A DNA stretch of 64,000 bases from Ga0077527 sp964433345 (GTDB taxonomy: Bacteria > Pseudomonadota > Gammaproteobacteria > Burkholderiales > SG8-41): positions 24,221-88,220 of the forward strand of contig CAYSQJ010000010.1 in the NCBI GenBank assembly GCA_964433345.1, written 5' to 3'. The translations under genes were made by a program, and so were the position numbers. Positions 7,311 to 16,455 of the stretch are shown one piece after another. Below the pieces are notes generated by a model. That model had not been told where the DNA came from. It saw only the letters and a list, made by a program, of their open reading frames with translations, and searched no databases. How positions within the stretch are numbered: position 1 is the first letter of the stretch; every line of letters starts with the position of its first letter.

Positions 7311-10280
7311 ATGCAAGCACCCGATACCGATTTCCGGCCGCAGCCCGCGGGGCACATCGGCCGGCCGCTGGAACGCTTCGAGGACGCCGCGCTTCTGCGC
7401 GGCGCGGGCCGGTATGCGGACGATGTCGCCTGCAGGCAGGGAACATTGCATGGCGCGTTTCTGCGCTCGCCGCATCCCCATGCACGGCTGCTGGAAGTCG
7501 ATGCGCGTGAGGCGCTGGCCTTGCCGGGCGTGCATGCCGTGGTGACCGGCGAGGATGTCCTGCGCTGGAGTTCCCCTTTCGTGGTCGGCGTCAAACAGCC
7601 GATGGAGCACTGGTGCCTTGCCGTGGACCGGGTGCGCTATGTCGGCGAGCCGCTTGCACTGGTCGTCGCCGACAGCCGTTATGTCGCGGAAGACGCCCTG
7701 GAACTGATCAGGGTGAGTTACGAAACGCTGCCGCATGTGGTTTCGATAGAGGATGCGATTGCAGCCGATGCGCCGGTGCTGCACGGGAAGGTCGGAACCA
7801 ATGTCGTTGCCGAACGCAGCTTCCGCTACGGCGATCCCGAGGCGGCGTTCGCCGCGGCCACGCACCGGATCGGCATTGACATCAGCTATCCGCGCAATTC
7901 CTGCACGCCGATCGAATGCGGCGTGGTGGTGGCCGAGTATTCCGCACACGACGGATCCTATGACGTGCTGTCGAATTTCATGGGCCCGTTTTCGTTGCAT
8001 GCGGTGATGGCGCTGGCGCTGGGTGTACCGGGTGCCCGGCTGCGTCATCGCAGCCCGCGGGATTCCGGTGGAAGTTTCGGCGTCAAGCAGTCCCTGTTCC
8101 CGTACATCGTCGCGGTCTGCCTCGCCGCGCGCAAGGCAGGGGCGCCGGTGAAATGGACGGAGGATCGCCTCGAGCATCTTGCCGCCGCCACTTCGGCGAC
8201 CGCGCGGCGCACGAGGTTGGAGGCGGCGGTGGCGGCCGACGGGCGTATCACCGCGCTGGATTATGATCAGATCGACGAATGCGGCGCCTATCTGCGCGCG
8301 CCAGAACCCGCGACGCTGTACCGGATGCATGGCGCATTGACCGGCGCTTACGCCATTGCCAACCTTTCCGTGCGCAACCGCAGCGTGCTGACCAACAAGA
8401 CGCCCACCGGCCTGGTGCGGGGTTTTGGCGGACCGCAGGTCTATTTCGCGCTGGAGCGGCTGATGCAGCGCATCGCCACCGAGCTGGACATGGACCTGCC
8501 CGAGCTCTACCGGCGCAACTTCGTGAGCACATTTCCGTACCGTGCCGCGGCGGGCGCGCTCTATGACTCGGGCGATTACGCCGCGGCGATGTCGCTGGCC
8601 TGCGAGCAAGGCGGGTTGGAGGAACTCCGGGCGCGCCAGCAAAAGGCGCGCGCCGAAGGCCGGCTCTACGGCATCGGGTGCGCGGCGATCGTCGAGCCGT
8701 CGATATCGAACATGGGCTATGTCAGCACCGCGCTGACTGCTGCGGAACGCGTGCGTGCGGGCCCCAAGAACGGGGCGATCGCAACCGCAAGCGTCAACGT
8801 CGATCCGCTGGGCGCCGTGTCGGTAATCGCCGCTTCGACGCCCGCCGGGCAGGGCCATGCCACGGTGCTGGCGCAGATCGTTGCCGAAACGCTGGGACTG
8901 GCGCCGGAGGACATCACCGTCAACCTGGAGCTGGATACGCAGAAGGATGCCTGGACCGTTGCCTCGGGAAACTATTCAAGCCGTTTTGCCGGTGCCGTCG
9001 CCGGCGCGGCCTCCCTTGCGGCAGCCCGCATACGGGCGCGCATCGCCGGCTGCGCCGCGCGCGAGCTGGATGTCCCGCAGGCGGAACTGGTGTTCGCGAA
9101 CGGGAAGATTTTTCCGCGGGGAGAGCCGCAGCGCGCCCTGTCCTTCCGCCGCGTCGCCGGGGTTTTCCACTGGTCGCCGGCGCAGTTGCCGGCAGACGAA
9201 ACGCCGGCGTTGCGCGAAACCGCCTTCTGGAGCGCGGAGTCGCTGGCGGCGCCTGACGACGGGGACCACATCAACCCGTCTGCGGCCTACGGTTTCGTGT
9301 TCGATCTTTGTGCCGTTGAAGTCGATCGCGATACCGGGCGCGTGCGCGTCGATCGTTATGTCAGTGCCCACGATGCCGGACGCCTGCTCAATCCCATGCT
9401 GGCCGAGGGACAGATCCGCGGCGGTTTCGCGCAGGGACTGGGCGCCGCCTTGTACGAGGAATTCACCTACAGCCCGGACGGCGCCTTTCTTGCGGGCACG
9501 CTGGTCGACTACCTGGTGCCGACGGCCTGCGAAACGCCTGATCCGCTCATTCTCCACATGGAGTCGCCTTCACCCTTCACCCCGCTGGGCGCGAAGGGAA
9601 TAGGCGAGGGCAACAACATGAGCACGCCGGCGGCCATTGCCAATGCAGTGGCCGATGCGCTGGGCGTGCGCGACGTGACTCTGCCGCTGACGCCGCAACG
9701 GGTACTCGAGCTGCTCGGTGAGGCCGAACCGCCGCCGCCTGCCGGGTTGCGGCAGCCGCATCCCGCAGCCGGGACCAACGTGCTTGCGGCGGAAGGCAGC
9801 GTGACCATCGCCGCGTCGCCGGAAGCCGTGTTTGCCGCGCTGACCGATCCACAGTCGCTTGCCCGGATCATTCCGGGCTGCAGCGGACTGCAGGGCATAG
9901 CCCCGGATCGTTACCGCGCGGAAGTCGTGCTGGGCGTGGGGCCGGTCAAGGCGCGTTATACCGCCGAGATCACGCTCTCCGCGCTCCAGCCGCCGCATGC
10001 GCTGTGCCTCGAGGGGCGCGGCGAGAGCATGCTCGGGGCAGCGCAGGGCAAGGGAACGGTGCGGCTGGAGGCGGCCGGCGCGGGCACGCGGCTCAGTTAC
10101 GATTACCGCACCGAAGTCACCGGCAAGATCGCCGCTGTCGGGTCGCGCATGCTCGAAGGCGCTGCGCGGGGTGTCATCGCCGGGATATTCGACCGCCTCG
10201 CAGTGCTGCTGCAGGCGCCTGCGCCGGAGCGCGCGCCCTGGTGGCGCAGATGGACGGGGCGGACGGGGGGTGGTGCGTGA
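7311..10280 (+). CDS. hmfA: 2-furoyl-CoA dehydrogenase large subunit (xanthine dehydrogenase family), C-terminal CoxG-like domain
   Basis: Molybdopterin-binding large subunit, 989 aa. It starts with GRPLERFEDAALLRGAGRYADD, the usual opening of this family, carries RGFGGPQVYFALE (molybdopterin contact, xanthine dehydrogenase-like rather than the CO dehydrogenase loop) and KGIGEGN, with the active-site Glu at about residue 766. From about residue 825 a second domain begins (AEGSVTIAASPEAVFAALTD), which is a CoxG/SRPBCC fold. Predicted reaction: hydroxylation of 2-furoyl-CoA at C5 with water. The specific call rests on the gene order large-FAD-FeS-ligase-crotonase, as in hmfABCDE. ATG 7311 chosen because the family start motif follows closely; a start at 7272 is possible. 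The end overlaps the next gene by 4 bases. Confidence 0.8.
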   Translation: MQAPDTDFRPQPAGHIGRPLERFEDAALLRGAGRYADDVACRQGTLHGAFLRSPHPHARLLEVDAREALALPGVHAVVTGEDVLRWSSPFVVGVKQPMEHWCLAVDRVRYVGEPLALVVADSRYVAEDALELIRVSYETLPHVVSIEDAIAADAPVLHGKVGTNVVAERSFRYGDPEAAFAAATHRIGIDISYPRNSCTPIECGVVVAEYSAHDGSYDVLSNFMGPFSLHAVMALALGVPGARLRHRSPRDSGGSFGVKQSLFPYIVAVCLAARKAGAPVKWTEDRLEHLAAATSATARRTRLEAAVAADGRITALDYDQIDECGAYLRAPEPATLYRMHGALTGAYAIANLSVRNRSVLTNKTPTGLVRGFGGPQVYFALERLMQRIATELDMDLPELYRRNFVSTFPYRAAAGALYDSGDYAAAMSLACEQGGLEELRARQQKARAEGRLYGIGCAAIVEPSISNMGYVSTALTAAERVRAGPKNGAIATASVNVDPLGAVSVIAASTPAGQGHATVLAQIVAETLGLAPEDITVNLELDTQKDAWTVASGNYSSRFAGAVAGAASLAAARIRARIAGCAARELDVPQAELVFANGKIFPRGEPQRALSFRRVAGVFHWSPAQLPADETPALRETAFWSAESLAAPDDGDHINPSAAYGFVFDLCAVEVDRDTGRVRVDRYVSAHDAGRLLNPMLAEGQIRGGFAQGLGAALYEEFTYSPDGAFLAGTLVDYLVPTACETPDPLILHMESPSPFTPLGAKGIGEGNNMSTPAAIANAVADALGVRDVTLPLTPQRVLELLGEAEPPPPAGLRQPHPAAGTNVLAAEGSVTIAASPEAVFAALTDPQSLARIIPGCSGLQGIAPDRYRAEVVLGVGPVKARYTAEITLSALQPPHALCLEGRGESMLGAAQGKGTVRLEAAGAGTRLSYDYRTEVTGKIAAVGSRMLEGAARGVIAGIFDRLAVLLQAPAPERAPWWRRWTGRTGGGA

Positions 10281-11092
10281 AACCACCGGTCTTCGATTAC
10301 CTGCGCGTGGATACCGTCGACGAGGCGGTGGAGCTGCTGGCGAAGTACGGTGAGGATGCGCGCGTGCTCGCCGGCGGCCAGTCGCTGCTGCCCATGCTCA
10401 ACATGAGGCTGGCGCAGCCGCGGGTGCTGATCGACATCACGCGCTGCGCCGGACTCGACCGCATCAGCGCCGGCGGTGCGCTCGACGTCGGTGCGGCGGT
10501 CACCCAGGCGGCACTGGAACGCCGGGCCACTCTGCAGGCGGAATCACCGCTGCTGGCGCGGGCACTGCCGCATATCTCGCACTTCCAGGTGCGCAGCCGC
10601 GGGACGGTTTGCGGTTCAATCGCGCATGCCGAACCCAGTGCCGAATTGCCGCTGGTGCTCGCCGCCCTCAACGGCAGCGTGAGCCTGCGCTCGCGCAAGG
10701 GGCGCCGCGAGCTCGGGGCCGACGCCTTTTTTACCGGCATGCTGGCCACAGCGCGTCGTGCCGACGAGCTGGTCGAGGCGGTGCGCTTTCCCCTGGCAGG
10801 GCAGGGAGAGCGCCAGGGTTTCTCGGAATTTTCGCTGCGGCATGGTGATTTCGCGGTCGTTGCCCTTGCCGCCAGCGTGACACCCGTGCGCATCCGGCTT
10901 GCAGTGGGCGGCGTCGATGATCGTCCGCGAGTGGTGGAATGGCCGCGGCTTTCCGGATCCGCGCTCGATGACGGGCTCAACGAACTGGCCTGGTCGCTCG
11001 ACGCGCGCAATGACCCGCATGCCAGCGCGCGCCAGCGCCGCCAGCTGGTGCGGCGTCTGGGCCGTGAGCTGATAGGGGGATTGTGCGCATGA
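10277..11092 (+). CDS. hmfB: 2-furoyl-CoA dehydrogenase FAD-binding subunit
   Basis: CoxM-type FAD subunit, 271 aa. The FAD-binding motif is present as VLAGGQSLLPMLNMRLAQP near residue 35, followed by the second contact region SHFQVRSRGTVCGSIAHAEPSAELP. It passes electrons between the iron-sulfur subunit and an external acceptor. The start is GTG at 10277, overlapping the hmfA stop as GTGA; no ATG exists near it and the family N-terminus (FDYLRVDTVDEAVELL) begins right after. It ends in an ATGA overlap with the next gene. General subunit type is certain; the substrate is inferred from the cluster. Confidence 0.83.
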   Translation: MKPPVFDYLRVDTVDEAVELLAKYGEDARVLAGGQSLLPMLNMRLAQPRVLIDITRCAGLDRISAGGALDVGAAVTQAALERRATLQAESPLLARALPHISHFQVRSRGTVCGSIAHAEPSAELPLVLAALNGSVSLRSRKGRRELGADAFFTGMLATARRADELVEAVRFPLAGQGERQGFSEFSLRHGDFAVVALAASVTPVRIRLAVGGVDDRPRVVEWPRLSGSALDDGLNELAWSLDARNDPHASARQRRQLVRRLGRELIGGLCA

Positions 11093-11595
11093 AACGATAT
11101 GTCGCCGGAGAGAAGCATGCCGTCGCATTCACGCTGAACGGACGCGAACGGCAGGGCTGGTGCGAGCCGCGCATGCTGCTGTCGGATTTCCTGCGGCAGC
11201 AGCTCGGCGCAACCGGCACCCATGTCGGTTGTGAGCATGGCGTCTGCGGAGCCTGCACCGTGCTGATCAACGACGAGCCGGCGCGGTCCTGCCTGACGCT
11301 TGCCGTGCAGGCGGAAGGCGCGCGTGTCGACACGGTTGAGGGCCTGCATGACGGGGCCGGCGGACTTACCGACCTGCAGCAGGCGTTTCGTCGCCATCAT
11401 GCCCTGCAGTGCGGTTTCTGCACCTCCGGCATCCTGATGTCCTGCGAGGCTTTCCTGCGGCACACGCCCTGCCCCGACGAGAGGCAGGTGCGCGAAATGC
11501 TGTCTGGCCATTTGTGCCGTTGCACCGGATATGCCGGCATCGTCAAGGCCATACTCGAGGTCGCGGCCAGCCGCCGGGAGGCTTCTCATGCTTGA
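11089..11595 (+). CDS. hmfC: 2-furoyl-CoA dehydrogenase [2Fe-2S] subunit
   Basis: CoxS-type small subunit, 168 aa. Two [2Fe-2S] clusters are indicated: a plant-ferredoxin-like set (CEHGVCGACTVL plus a later Cys in ARSCLTL) and the C-terminal set (CGFCTSGI with CRCTGY). The family phrase HLCRCTGYAGIVKAI is intact. ATG 11089 overlaps the hmfB stop in ATGA; a GTG six bases earlier is an alternative. The 3' end overlaps the ligase start by 8 bases, so all four genes are tightly coupled. Confidence 0.85.
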   Translation: MKRYVAGEKHAVAFTLNGRERQGWCEPRMLLSDFLRQQLGATGTHVGCEHGVCGACTVLINDEPARSCLTLAVQAEGARVDTVEGLHDGAGGLTDLQQAFRRHHALQCGFCTSGILMSCEAFLRHTPCPDERQVREMLSGHLCRCTGYAGIVKAILEVAASRREASHA

Positions 11596-13120
11596 TCTGG
11601 GATCCACCTTTCTGCAAAGCGTCGAACGCAGTCCGCATGCGCTGGCGCTGGTCGAGGGCCCGACGCGCCTGACCTATGCGCAATGGTTCGCGCAGATCTC
11701 GTCGGTCGCGACCGGCCTGCGTCAGATCGGGGTGCGCCGCGGCGACCGCCTGCTGGTGATCCTGCAGAACCGCCATGAAATGGCCACCCTGCACTGGGCC
11801 TGCCAGTTTCTCGGGGTGGTGGTCGCGCCGTTCAACTGGCGGGCCAAGCCGGAGGAAGTGGATTACTGCGCCGCCGATGCCGGCGCCGTTGCCGTGGCAT
11901 TTGATCCGGCAGGCGCCGAAGCGGTGGCCGGCTCCGCTTTCTGCGGGCGCATCCCGCGCATCGCGGTTGGCGGCGCGCCGGGCGGCACGGTCGCCTTTGC
12001 CGATCTTTGTTCCGTCAAGGCGCCGCCGCTGCAGCCTGCGGCCTCGGCCGATGATCTGTCGGTGCTGCTGTACACCTCGGGTACCACCGGCAGGCCCAAG
12101 GGCGTGCCGCGCCGCCATCGCGCCGAACGCGCCGCCGCGCTCGCACATGTCGCACAGAACCTTTATCGTCCCGGCGAGGTCGCCCTGGGCGTAATGCCCA
12201 TGTACCACACCATGGGGGTGCGCTCGTTGCTGGCGATGGCGCTGGTTGACGGCGCCTTTATATGCGTGCCGCGATTTGATGCCGGGGAGTGCCTGAAGCT
12301 GATCGAGCGCGAGCGGGTGTCCCATCTCTACCTGGTGCCCACGCTGTACCACGACCTGCTGGGCCATGCCGGTTTTGAAGCGCGGCGCCTGGCCACGGTG
12401 ACCCGGTTCGGATTCGCCGGCGCGCCGATGCCGGAGGCGCTGCTCAGGCGGCTGGAGACGACCTGCAAGCCGCAGCTTTTTGTCAATCATTACGGCTCCT
12501 CGGAAATCTACACCTTCACCATCATGCCGGATGCCGCGACGAAGCCGGGCAGTGCAGGGCGCGCCGGCCTGAATGCGCGCATACGCGTGGTCAGGCTCGA
12601 CGCCGGGGAACGGCAAAGCTCGCCGGAAGACCGGGCTGCGGTCCGTGAAGAAGGGCAGATCATCGCCGACCTGTCGAGTGACGAGGCCTTCGAGGGCTAC
12701 TGGCAGCGTCCGGATGCCGACGCCAGGGCATTGCGGCAGGGTTGGTATTACACCGGCGACACCGGCTACTTCGACGAGGACGGGGATCTCTTCGTTACCG
12801 GGCGCGTCGATGACATGATCATCTCCGGTGGCGAGAACATATCGCCGGTCGAGGTGGAGTCGGTTCTTTCATTGCACCCGGCGGTGGAGGAGGTCGCGGT
12901 TGCCGGCCTCCCCGACGAGCGCTGGGGCCAGCGTGTGGTAGCCTTTATTAAGCTCGGATCGCCTGTTGATCCGCAGGCGCTCGACGAGTTTGCGCGCGGA
13001 TCGGGGTTGATGAGCTTCAAGCGTCCGCGCGAGTATGTATTCGTGCGCGAAATTCCAAAATCACCGGTCGGGAAAATCCTCAGGCGGAAGCTCGTGGCCG
13101 GTGAATACAGCAAATCCTGA
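11588..13120 (+). CDS. hmfD: 2-furoate--CoA ligase (AMP-forming acyl-CoA synthetase)
   Basis: ANL-superfamily acyl-CoA synthetase, 510 aa. Motifs in order: P-loop-like LLYTSGTTGRPKGVPRRH, NHYGSSEIYTFT (adenine/acyl site), GWYYTGDTGYFDEDGDLFVTGR with the hinge, SGGENISPVEVE, and the catalytic Lys in SPVGKILRRKL. The acid and CoA are joined with ATP cleavage to AMP and PPi. Position inside the hydroxylase operon makes 2-furoate the likely substrate; related benzoate-type ligases share these motifs, so sequence alone does not fix the acid. It is followed after 16 bases by the crotonase gene. No signal or membrane segment. Confidence 0.8.
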   Translation: MLDLGSTFLQSVERSPHALALVEGPTRLTYAQWFAQISSVATGLRQIGVRRGDRLLVILQNRHEMATLHWACQFLGVVVAPFNWRAKPEEVDYCAADAGAVAVAFDPAGAEAVAGSAFCGRIPRIAVGGAPGGTVAFADLCSVKAPPLQPAASADDLSVLLYTSGTTGRPKGVPRRHRAERAAALAHVAQNLYRPGEVALGVMPMYHTMGVRSLLAMALVDGAFICVPRFDAGECLKLIERERVSHLYLVPTLYHDLLGHAGFEARRLATVTRFGFAGAPMPEALLRRLETTCKPQLFVNHYGSSEIYTFTIMPDAATKPGSAGRAGLNARIRVVRLDAGERQSSPEDRAAVREEGQIIADLSSDEAFEGYWQRPDADARALRQGWYYTGDTGYFDEDGDLFVTGRVDDMIISGGENISPVEVESVLSLHPAVEEVAVAGLPDERWGQRVVAFIKLGSPVDPQALDEFARGSGLMSFKRPREYVFVREIPKSPVGKILRRKLVAGEYSKS

Positions 13121-13136
13121 ACAGGAGAGTTCTGCC

Positions 13137-13943
13137 ATGCCCCCGATTGCCCATCCCGCGCAAACCCTGCTCGAGAATCTCGACGGGTTCCGCGTTGACA
13201 TCGACCCCGGGAACGAGCGTGCCGACATCGTGCTCGACCGTCCGCCGCTCAATGTCATACGCATGCCGCAGCGCGACCAGCTGCGCCTGGTGTTCGAGGC
13301 GCTCGACGAGGATCCGCGGGTGCGGGTGATCGTGTTGCGTGCCGTTGGCGAGCATTTTTCGTCGGGCGGGGACATCAGGGGGTTTCTCGAGGCCAGTCCC
13401 GAGCACGTCTCGAAACTGGCCTGGAACATCGCGGCGCCGGCCCGCTGTTCGAAGCCGGTGATTGCGGCCAATCGCGGTTTCTGTTTCGGCGTCGGTTTCG
13501 AGATTTCCCTGGCCTGCGATTTCCGGATTGCGTCGGAAACCTGCAGGTACGCGCTGCCGGAGCAGAAGCTCGGGCAGATTCCCGGATCCGGCGGCTCGGC
13601 GCGGCTGCAGAAGATGATCGGCATTGCGCGCACCAAGGACGTGGTGATGCGTTCGCGCCGCATCAGCGGCAGCGAGGCCCGCGAATGGGGCATCGTCGTG
13701 GACTGCGTGCCGGACGCGGAACTGGAAAAGGCAACCGATGCCCTGGTTGCCGAACTGCGCGGTTTCTCCCCGATTGCCCAGCGCACGGCGAAAAAGCTGC
13801 TCAACGACACCGAGGATGCCACGCTGTCGGTGGCGATCGAGCTCGAGGGGCATTGCTACTCCAGGCTGCGCACATCCAACGATTTCCGCGAGGGCGTGGA
13901 GGCCTTTCACGGCAAGCGGGCGCCGAAGTTCAAGGGCGACTGA
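13137..13943 (+). CDS. hmfE: 2-oxoglutaroyl-CoA hydrolase / enoyl-CoA hydratase family protein
   Basis: Crotonase-fold protein of 268 aa. Oxyanion-hole segments are GEHFSSGGDIRGF and NRGFCFGVGFEISLACDF; the acidic residues used in hydratases are present (E in VGFEIS and in YALPEQKLGQIPGSGGSARLQ). In the furoate pathway HmfE opens the lactone form of 5-hydroxy-2-furoyl-CoA and releases 2-oxoglutarate; the length and several blocks agree with my memory of HmfE. An AGGAG ribosome site precedes the ATG. It is the fifth gene in hmfABCDE order. If the cluster handles another ring, this could be a plain hydratase. Confidence 0.75.
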   Translation: MPPIAHPAQTLLENLDGFRVDIDPGNERADIVLDRPPLNVIRMPQRDQLRLVFEALDEDPRVRVIVLRAVGEHFSSGGDIRGFLEASPEHVSKLAWNIAAPARCSKPVIAANRGFCFGVGFEISLACDFRIASETCRYALPEQKLGQIPGSGGSARLQKMIGIARTKDVVMRSRRISGSEAREWGIVVDCVPDAELEKATDALVAELRGFSPIAQRTAKKLLNDTEDATLSVAIELEGHCYSRLRTSNDFREGVEAFHGKRAPKFKGD

Positions 13944-13968
13944 ACAGGCAAGGAGCGGCGAGAAGGCG

Positions 13969-15354
13969 ATGACCAAACCCGAAACCCTGTTGCGCGGCTG
14001 GCTGCGCCGCCTGCACGAAACCGGACGCCTGGCGAGCGCGCGTCCCGGCGTGTCCCTGGAGCATGAGCTTGCCGCGATAGCCAAGCGCCTCGACGGCAAG
14101 AAGGCCGTGATTTTCCCCGGCCCCGGCGGACATGCGATGCCGGTCGTGTCCGGCCTGGTGTCGTCCCGCGCCTGGATTGCCGAGGCCATGGGTGCCTCGC
14201 CGTCGCAGATGCTGGCGCGTTTCCTGCACGCTGCGGAAAATCCGCTGCCCTGCCGCGAAGTGACCGGCGCCGTCGCGCAGCAGGTGCGTCACGATGACGT
14301 CGACATCCGCACACTGCTGCCGGTCCCGAAACATTCCGAGCACGACAGTGCGCCGTACATCACGGCCGGCCTGGTGATTGCGCGCAATCCGGTGACCGGC
14401 AAGCAGAACGTCTCGATCAACCGCATCCAGATCGACTCTCCGAGACGCATGGCCATGCTGATATTGCCGAGGCATCTGCACGCTTATGTGCAGATGGCCG
14501 AGGAGCGCGGCGAAGCGCTGCCGGTCGCCGTGGTGATCGGCGTTGACCCGCTGACGCTGCTGGCATCCCAGGCCGTGGTGCCGGTGGATCACGACGAGCT
14601 GGAAATCGCCGGCGCGCTGCATGGCGCACCGCTGGATGTTGCGAAGTGCCTGACCAGCGAGGTGCGCGTGCCCGCTAACGCCGAGATCGTGATTGAGGGG
14701 CGGATACTCAAGGGCGTGCGGGAACCCGAAGGACCGTTCGGCGAGTTTCCCAAGTACTACAGCCCGCGTGACCGGCGCGAAGTCATCGAAATCGATTGTG
14801 TGACGCACCGGCGCAACCCGCTGTACCACACCATAGTGCCGGCGGAAATGGAGCACCTGCTGCTGGGCGCCATTCCGCGGGAGGCGACGATCCTGGCCCA
14901 TCTCAGGCGCAGCTTCACCGATGTTCTGGACGTGCACCTGTCGACCGGGGGTGTGTGCCGTTATCATCTGTACGTGCAGATCCGCAAGCGCAACGAAGGC
15001 CAGGCAAAGAACGTCATCTGCGCGGCTTTTGGCGCGCACTACGACATCAAGCATGTCGTGGTGGTTGACGATGACGTGGATGTGCATGATCCGGTGCAGG
15101 TCGAATGGGCCGTGGCGACCCGGTTTCAGGCCGACCGCGACCTGGTCAGGATTGACGGTGCGCTGGGATCGATACTGGACCCTTCGACAAGCAATGGGGT
15201 AAGCGCCAAGCTGGGATTTGACGCGACCCGTCCGCTAAGTTATGAAGAACATCGCTTTACCCGGGTGCGCATTCCCGGGGAAGACGCGGTTGACCTCGAT
15301 CGCGTGCTGCTGCCGCTCGCGCCGTCGGCCCTGCAGGCGATGATCGACGATTGA
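13969..15354 (+). CDS. hmfF: UbiD family decarboxylase, probable 2,5-furandicarboxylate decarboxylase
   Basis: Prenylated-FMN dependent decarboxylase, 461 aa. The key residues are visible: Arg in SINRIQ (R152) and the two Glu residues of EPEGPFGEFPKYYS (E254, E259), equivalent to the R-E-E triad of fungal Fdc1. Directly after hmfE, it fits HmfF, which removes one carboxyl group from 2,5-furandicarboxylate to give 2-furoate. The UbiX-type partner (HmfG) that makes prenyl-FMN is not in the cluster, so it must be supplied from elsewhere. Alternatives are other aryl (di)carboxylate decarboxylases such as those for phthaloyl-CoA type substrates. UbiD family is certain, substrate inferred. Confidence 0.78.
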   Translation: MTKPETLLRGWLRRLHETGRLASARPGVSLEHELAAIAKRLDGKKAVIFPGPGGHAMPVVSGLVSSRAWIAEAMGASPSQMLARFLHAAENPLPCREVTGAVAQQVRHDDVDIRTLLPVPKHSEHDSAPYITAGLVIARNPVTGKQNVSINRIQIDSPRRMAMLILPRHLHAYVQMAEERGEALPVAVVIGVDPLTLLASQAVVPVDHDELEIAGALHGAPLDVAKCLTSEVRVPANAEIVIEGRILKGVREPEGPFGEFPKYYSPRDRREVIEIDCVTHRRNPLYHTIVPAEMEHLLLGAIPREATILAHLRRSFTDVLDVHLSTGGVCRYHLYVQIRKRNEGQAKNVICAAFGAHYDIKHVVVVDDDVDVHDPVQVEWAVATRFQADRDLVRIDGALGSILDPSTSNGVSAKLGFDATRPLSYEEHRFTRVRIPGEDAVDLDRVLLPLAPSALQAMIDD

Positions 15355-15412
15355 GCGCACCACGATTGAACATTCCTTGTCTTTTTGAACCCACCCACAG
15401 GAGAGAGCCGAA

Positions 15413-16414
15413 ATGAAACCTGATTTCAGCAAGCTTGCAAGAATCTGCGCCGCAGTGGCCGCATTCTCCGTTGCCGCCGGCGTACAGGCGCAGCAACCGG
15501 TCAGCCTCACCATCGCGTCCTTTGGCCAGGGCTCGGGCTGGTATGTTTATGCAGTCAACCTCGGGGAAACGCTGCGTCAGGCGCTGCCGCCGGGATCGAA
15601 GGTCGATACGCCGCCGATTGCCGGATCCGTGGGCAACCCGCGGCTGGTGAGCGTCGGCAAGGCCGACCTCGGTTTCGGCATGGCGCTGGTCAACAACTGG
15701 GCGCAGAAGGGCTCGGTTTCCTTCGACAAGCCTCTGCCGGAGCTGCGCGCGTTGGTAGGCGGATGGGACCAGTACTTCCTGGTTCCCGTCGCCAGCGGCG
15801 ACGCCGGTTCCGACATGGACAAGTTCCTGCACAAGGACCGTCCGAAAGCGCGTGTGGTGACCCTGCCGCGAGGCGGTGTCGGCCCGGTGGGTGCGGCGCA
15901 GCTTCTGGGGATCATGAATTCCGGAGAGGATGCCCTCAAGGCGCGTGGCGGCAACAACGAATATGCGTCATTCGCCGCGGTCAAGAGCCTGTTCGCGGGA
16001 CGCAACGTCGACCTCTTCATCCACGTGCTGAACCCGGGCCACCCCACCGTGACCGAGATCGCACAGAATACGCCGGTGAGTTTCCTGCAGCCGCCGCAGT
16101 CCGCGCTCGAGGAAATGTCCAAGAAATACGGCTGGACGGTCGCAACCATGCCCAAGGGCACTTTCCCGAAGCAAACCCAGGACATCCGCCTGCCGTCCAC
16201 CCACACCACGCTTTTCGCCAGCACCAGGATGAGCGATGACATGGCCTACACGATCGTGAAAACGATCTGCGAGAAAACCGACCAGCTGCGCGCCGCGCAC
16301 AAGGCCCTGGCGAAATTCGACTGTGCCAACGGCGCGTGGAAGGAAGAAGCCAACGGTCTGCCGCTGCACGCCGGTGCCGCGCGTTATTACAAAGAGCGCG
16401 GTTGGGTGAAATGA
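15413..16414 (+). CDS. TAXI family TRAP transporter solute-binding protein
   Basis: Periplasmic receptor of the TAXI subclass, 333 aa. A Sec signal peptide spans residues 1-27 (hydrophobic core ICAAVAAFSVAAG, cleavage after VQAQ). The mature protein begins with TIASFGQGSGWYVYAVNLGE and ends LPLHAGAARYYKERG, a phrase typical of TAXI receptors. An AGGAGAG ribosome site precedes the ATG. The fused membrane gene follows after about 40 bases. Its place right behind hmfF suggests it binds a furan or aromatic carboxylate; TAXI receptors with a known ligand are few. Confidence 0.85.
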   Translation: MKPDFSKLARICAAVAAFSVAAGVQAQQPVSLTIASFGQGSGWYVYAVNLGETLRQALPPGSKVDTPPIAGSVGNPRLVSVGKADLGFGMALVNNWAQKGSVSFDKPLPELRALVGGWDQYFLVPVASGDAGSDMDKFLHKDRPKARVVTLPRGGVGPVGAAQLLGIMNSGEDALKARGGNNEYASFAAVKSLFAGRNVDLFIHVLNPGHPTVTEIAQNTPVSFLQPPQSALEEMSKKYGWTVATMPKGTFPKQTQDIRLPSTHTTLFASTRMSDDMAYTIVKTICEKTDQLRAAHKALAKFDCANGAWKEEANGLPLHAGAARYYKERGWVK

Positions 16415-16455
16415 CGTATTTGCCGCGGCGCAGCTGATGCGCAGTTGATTTGAAA

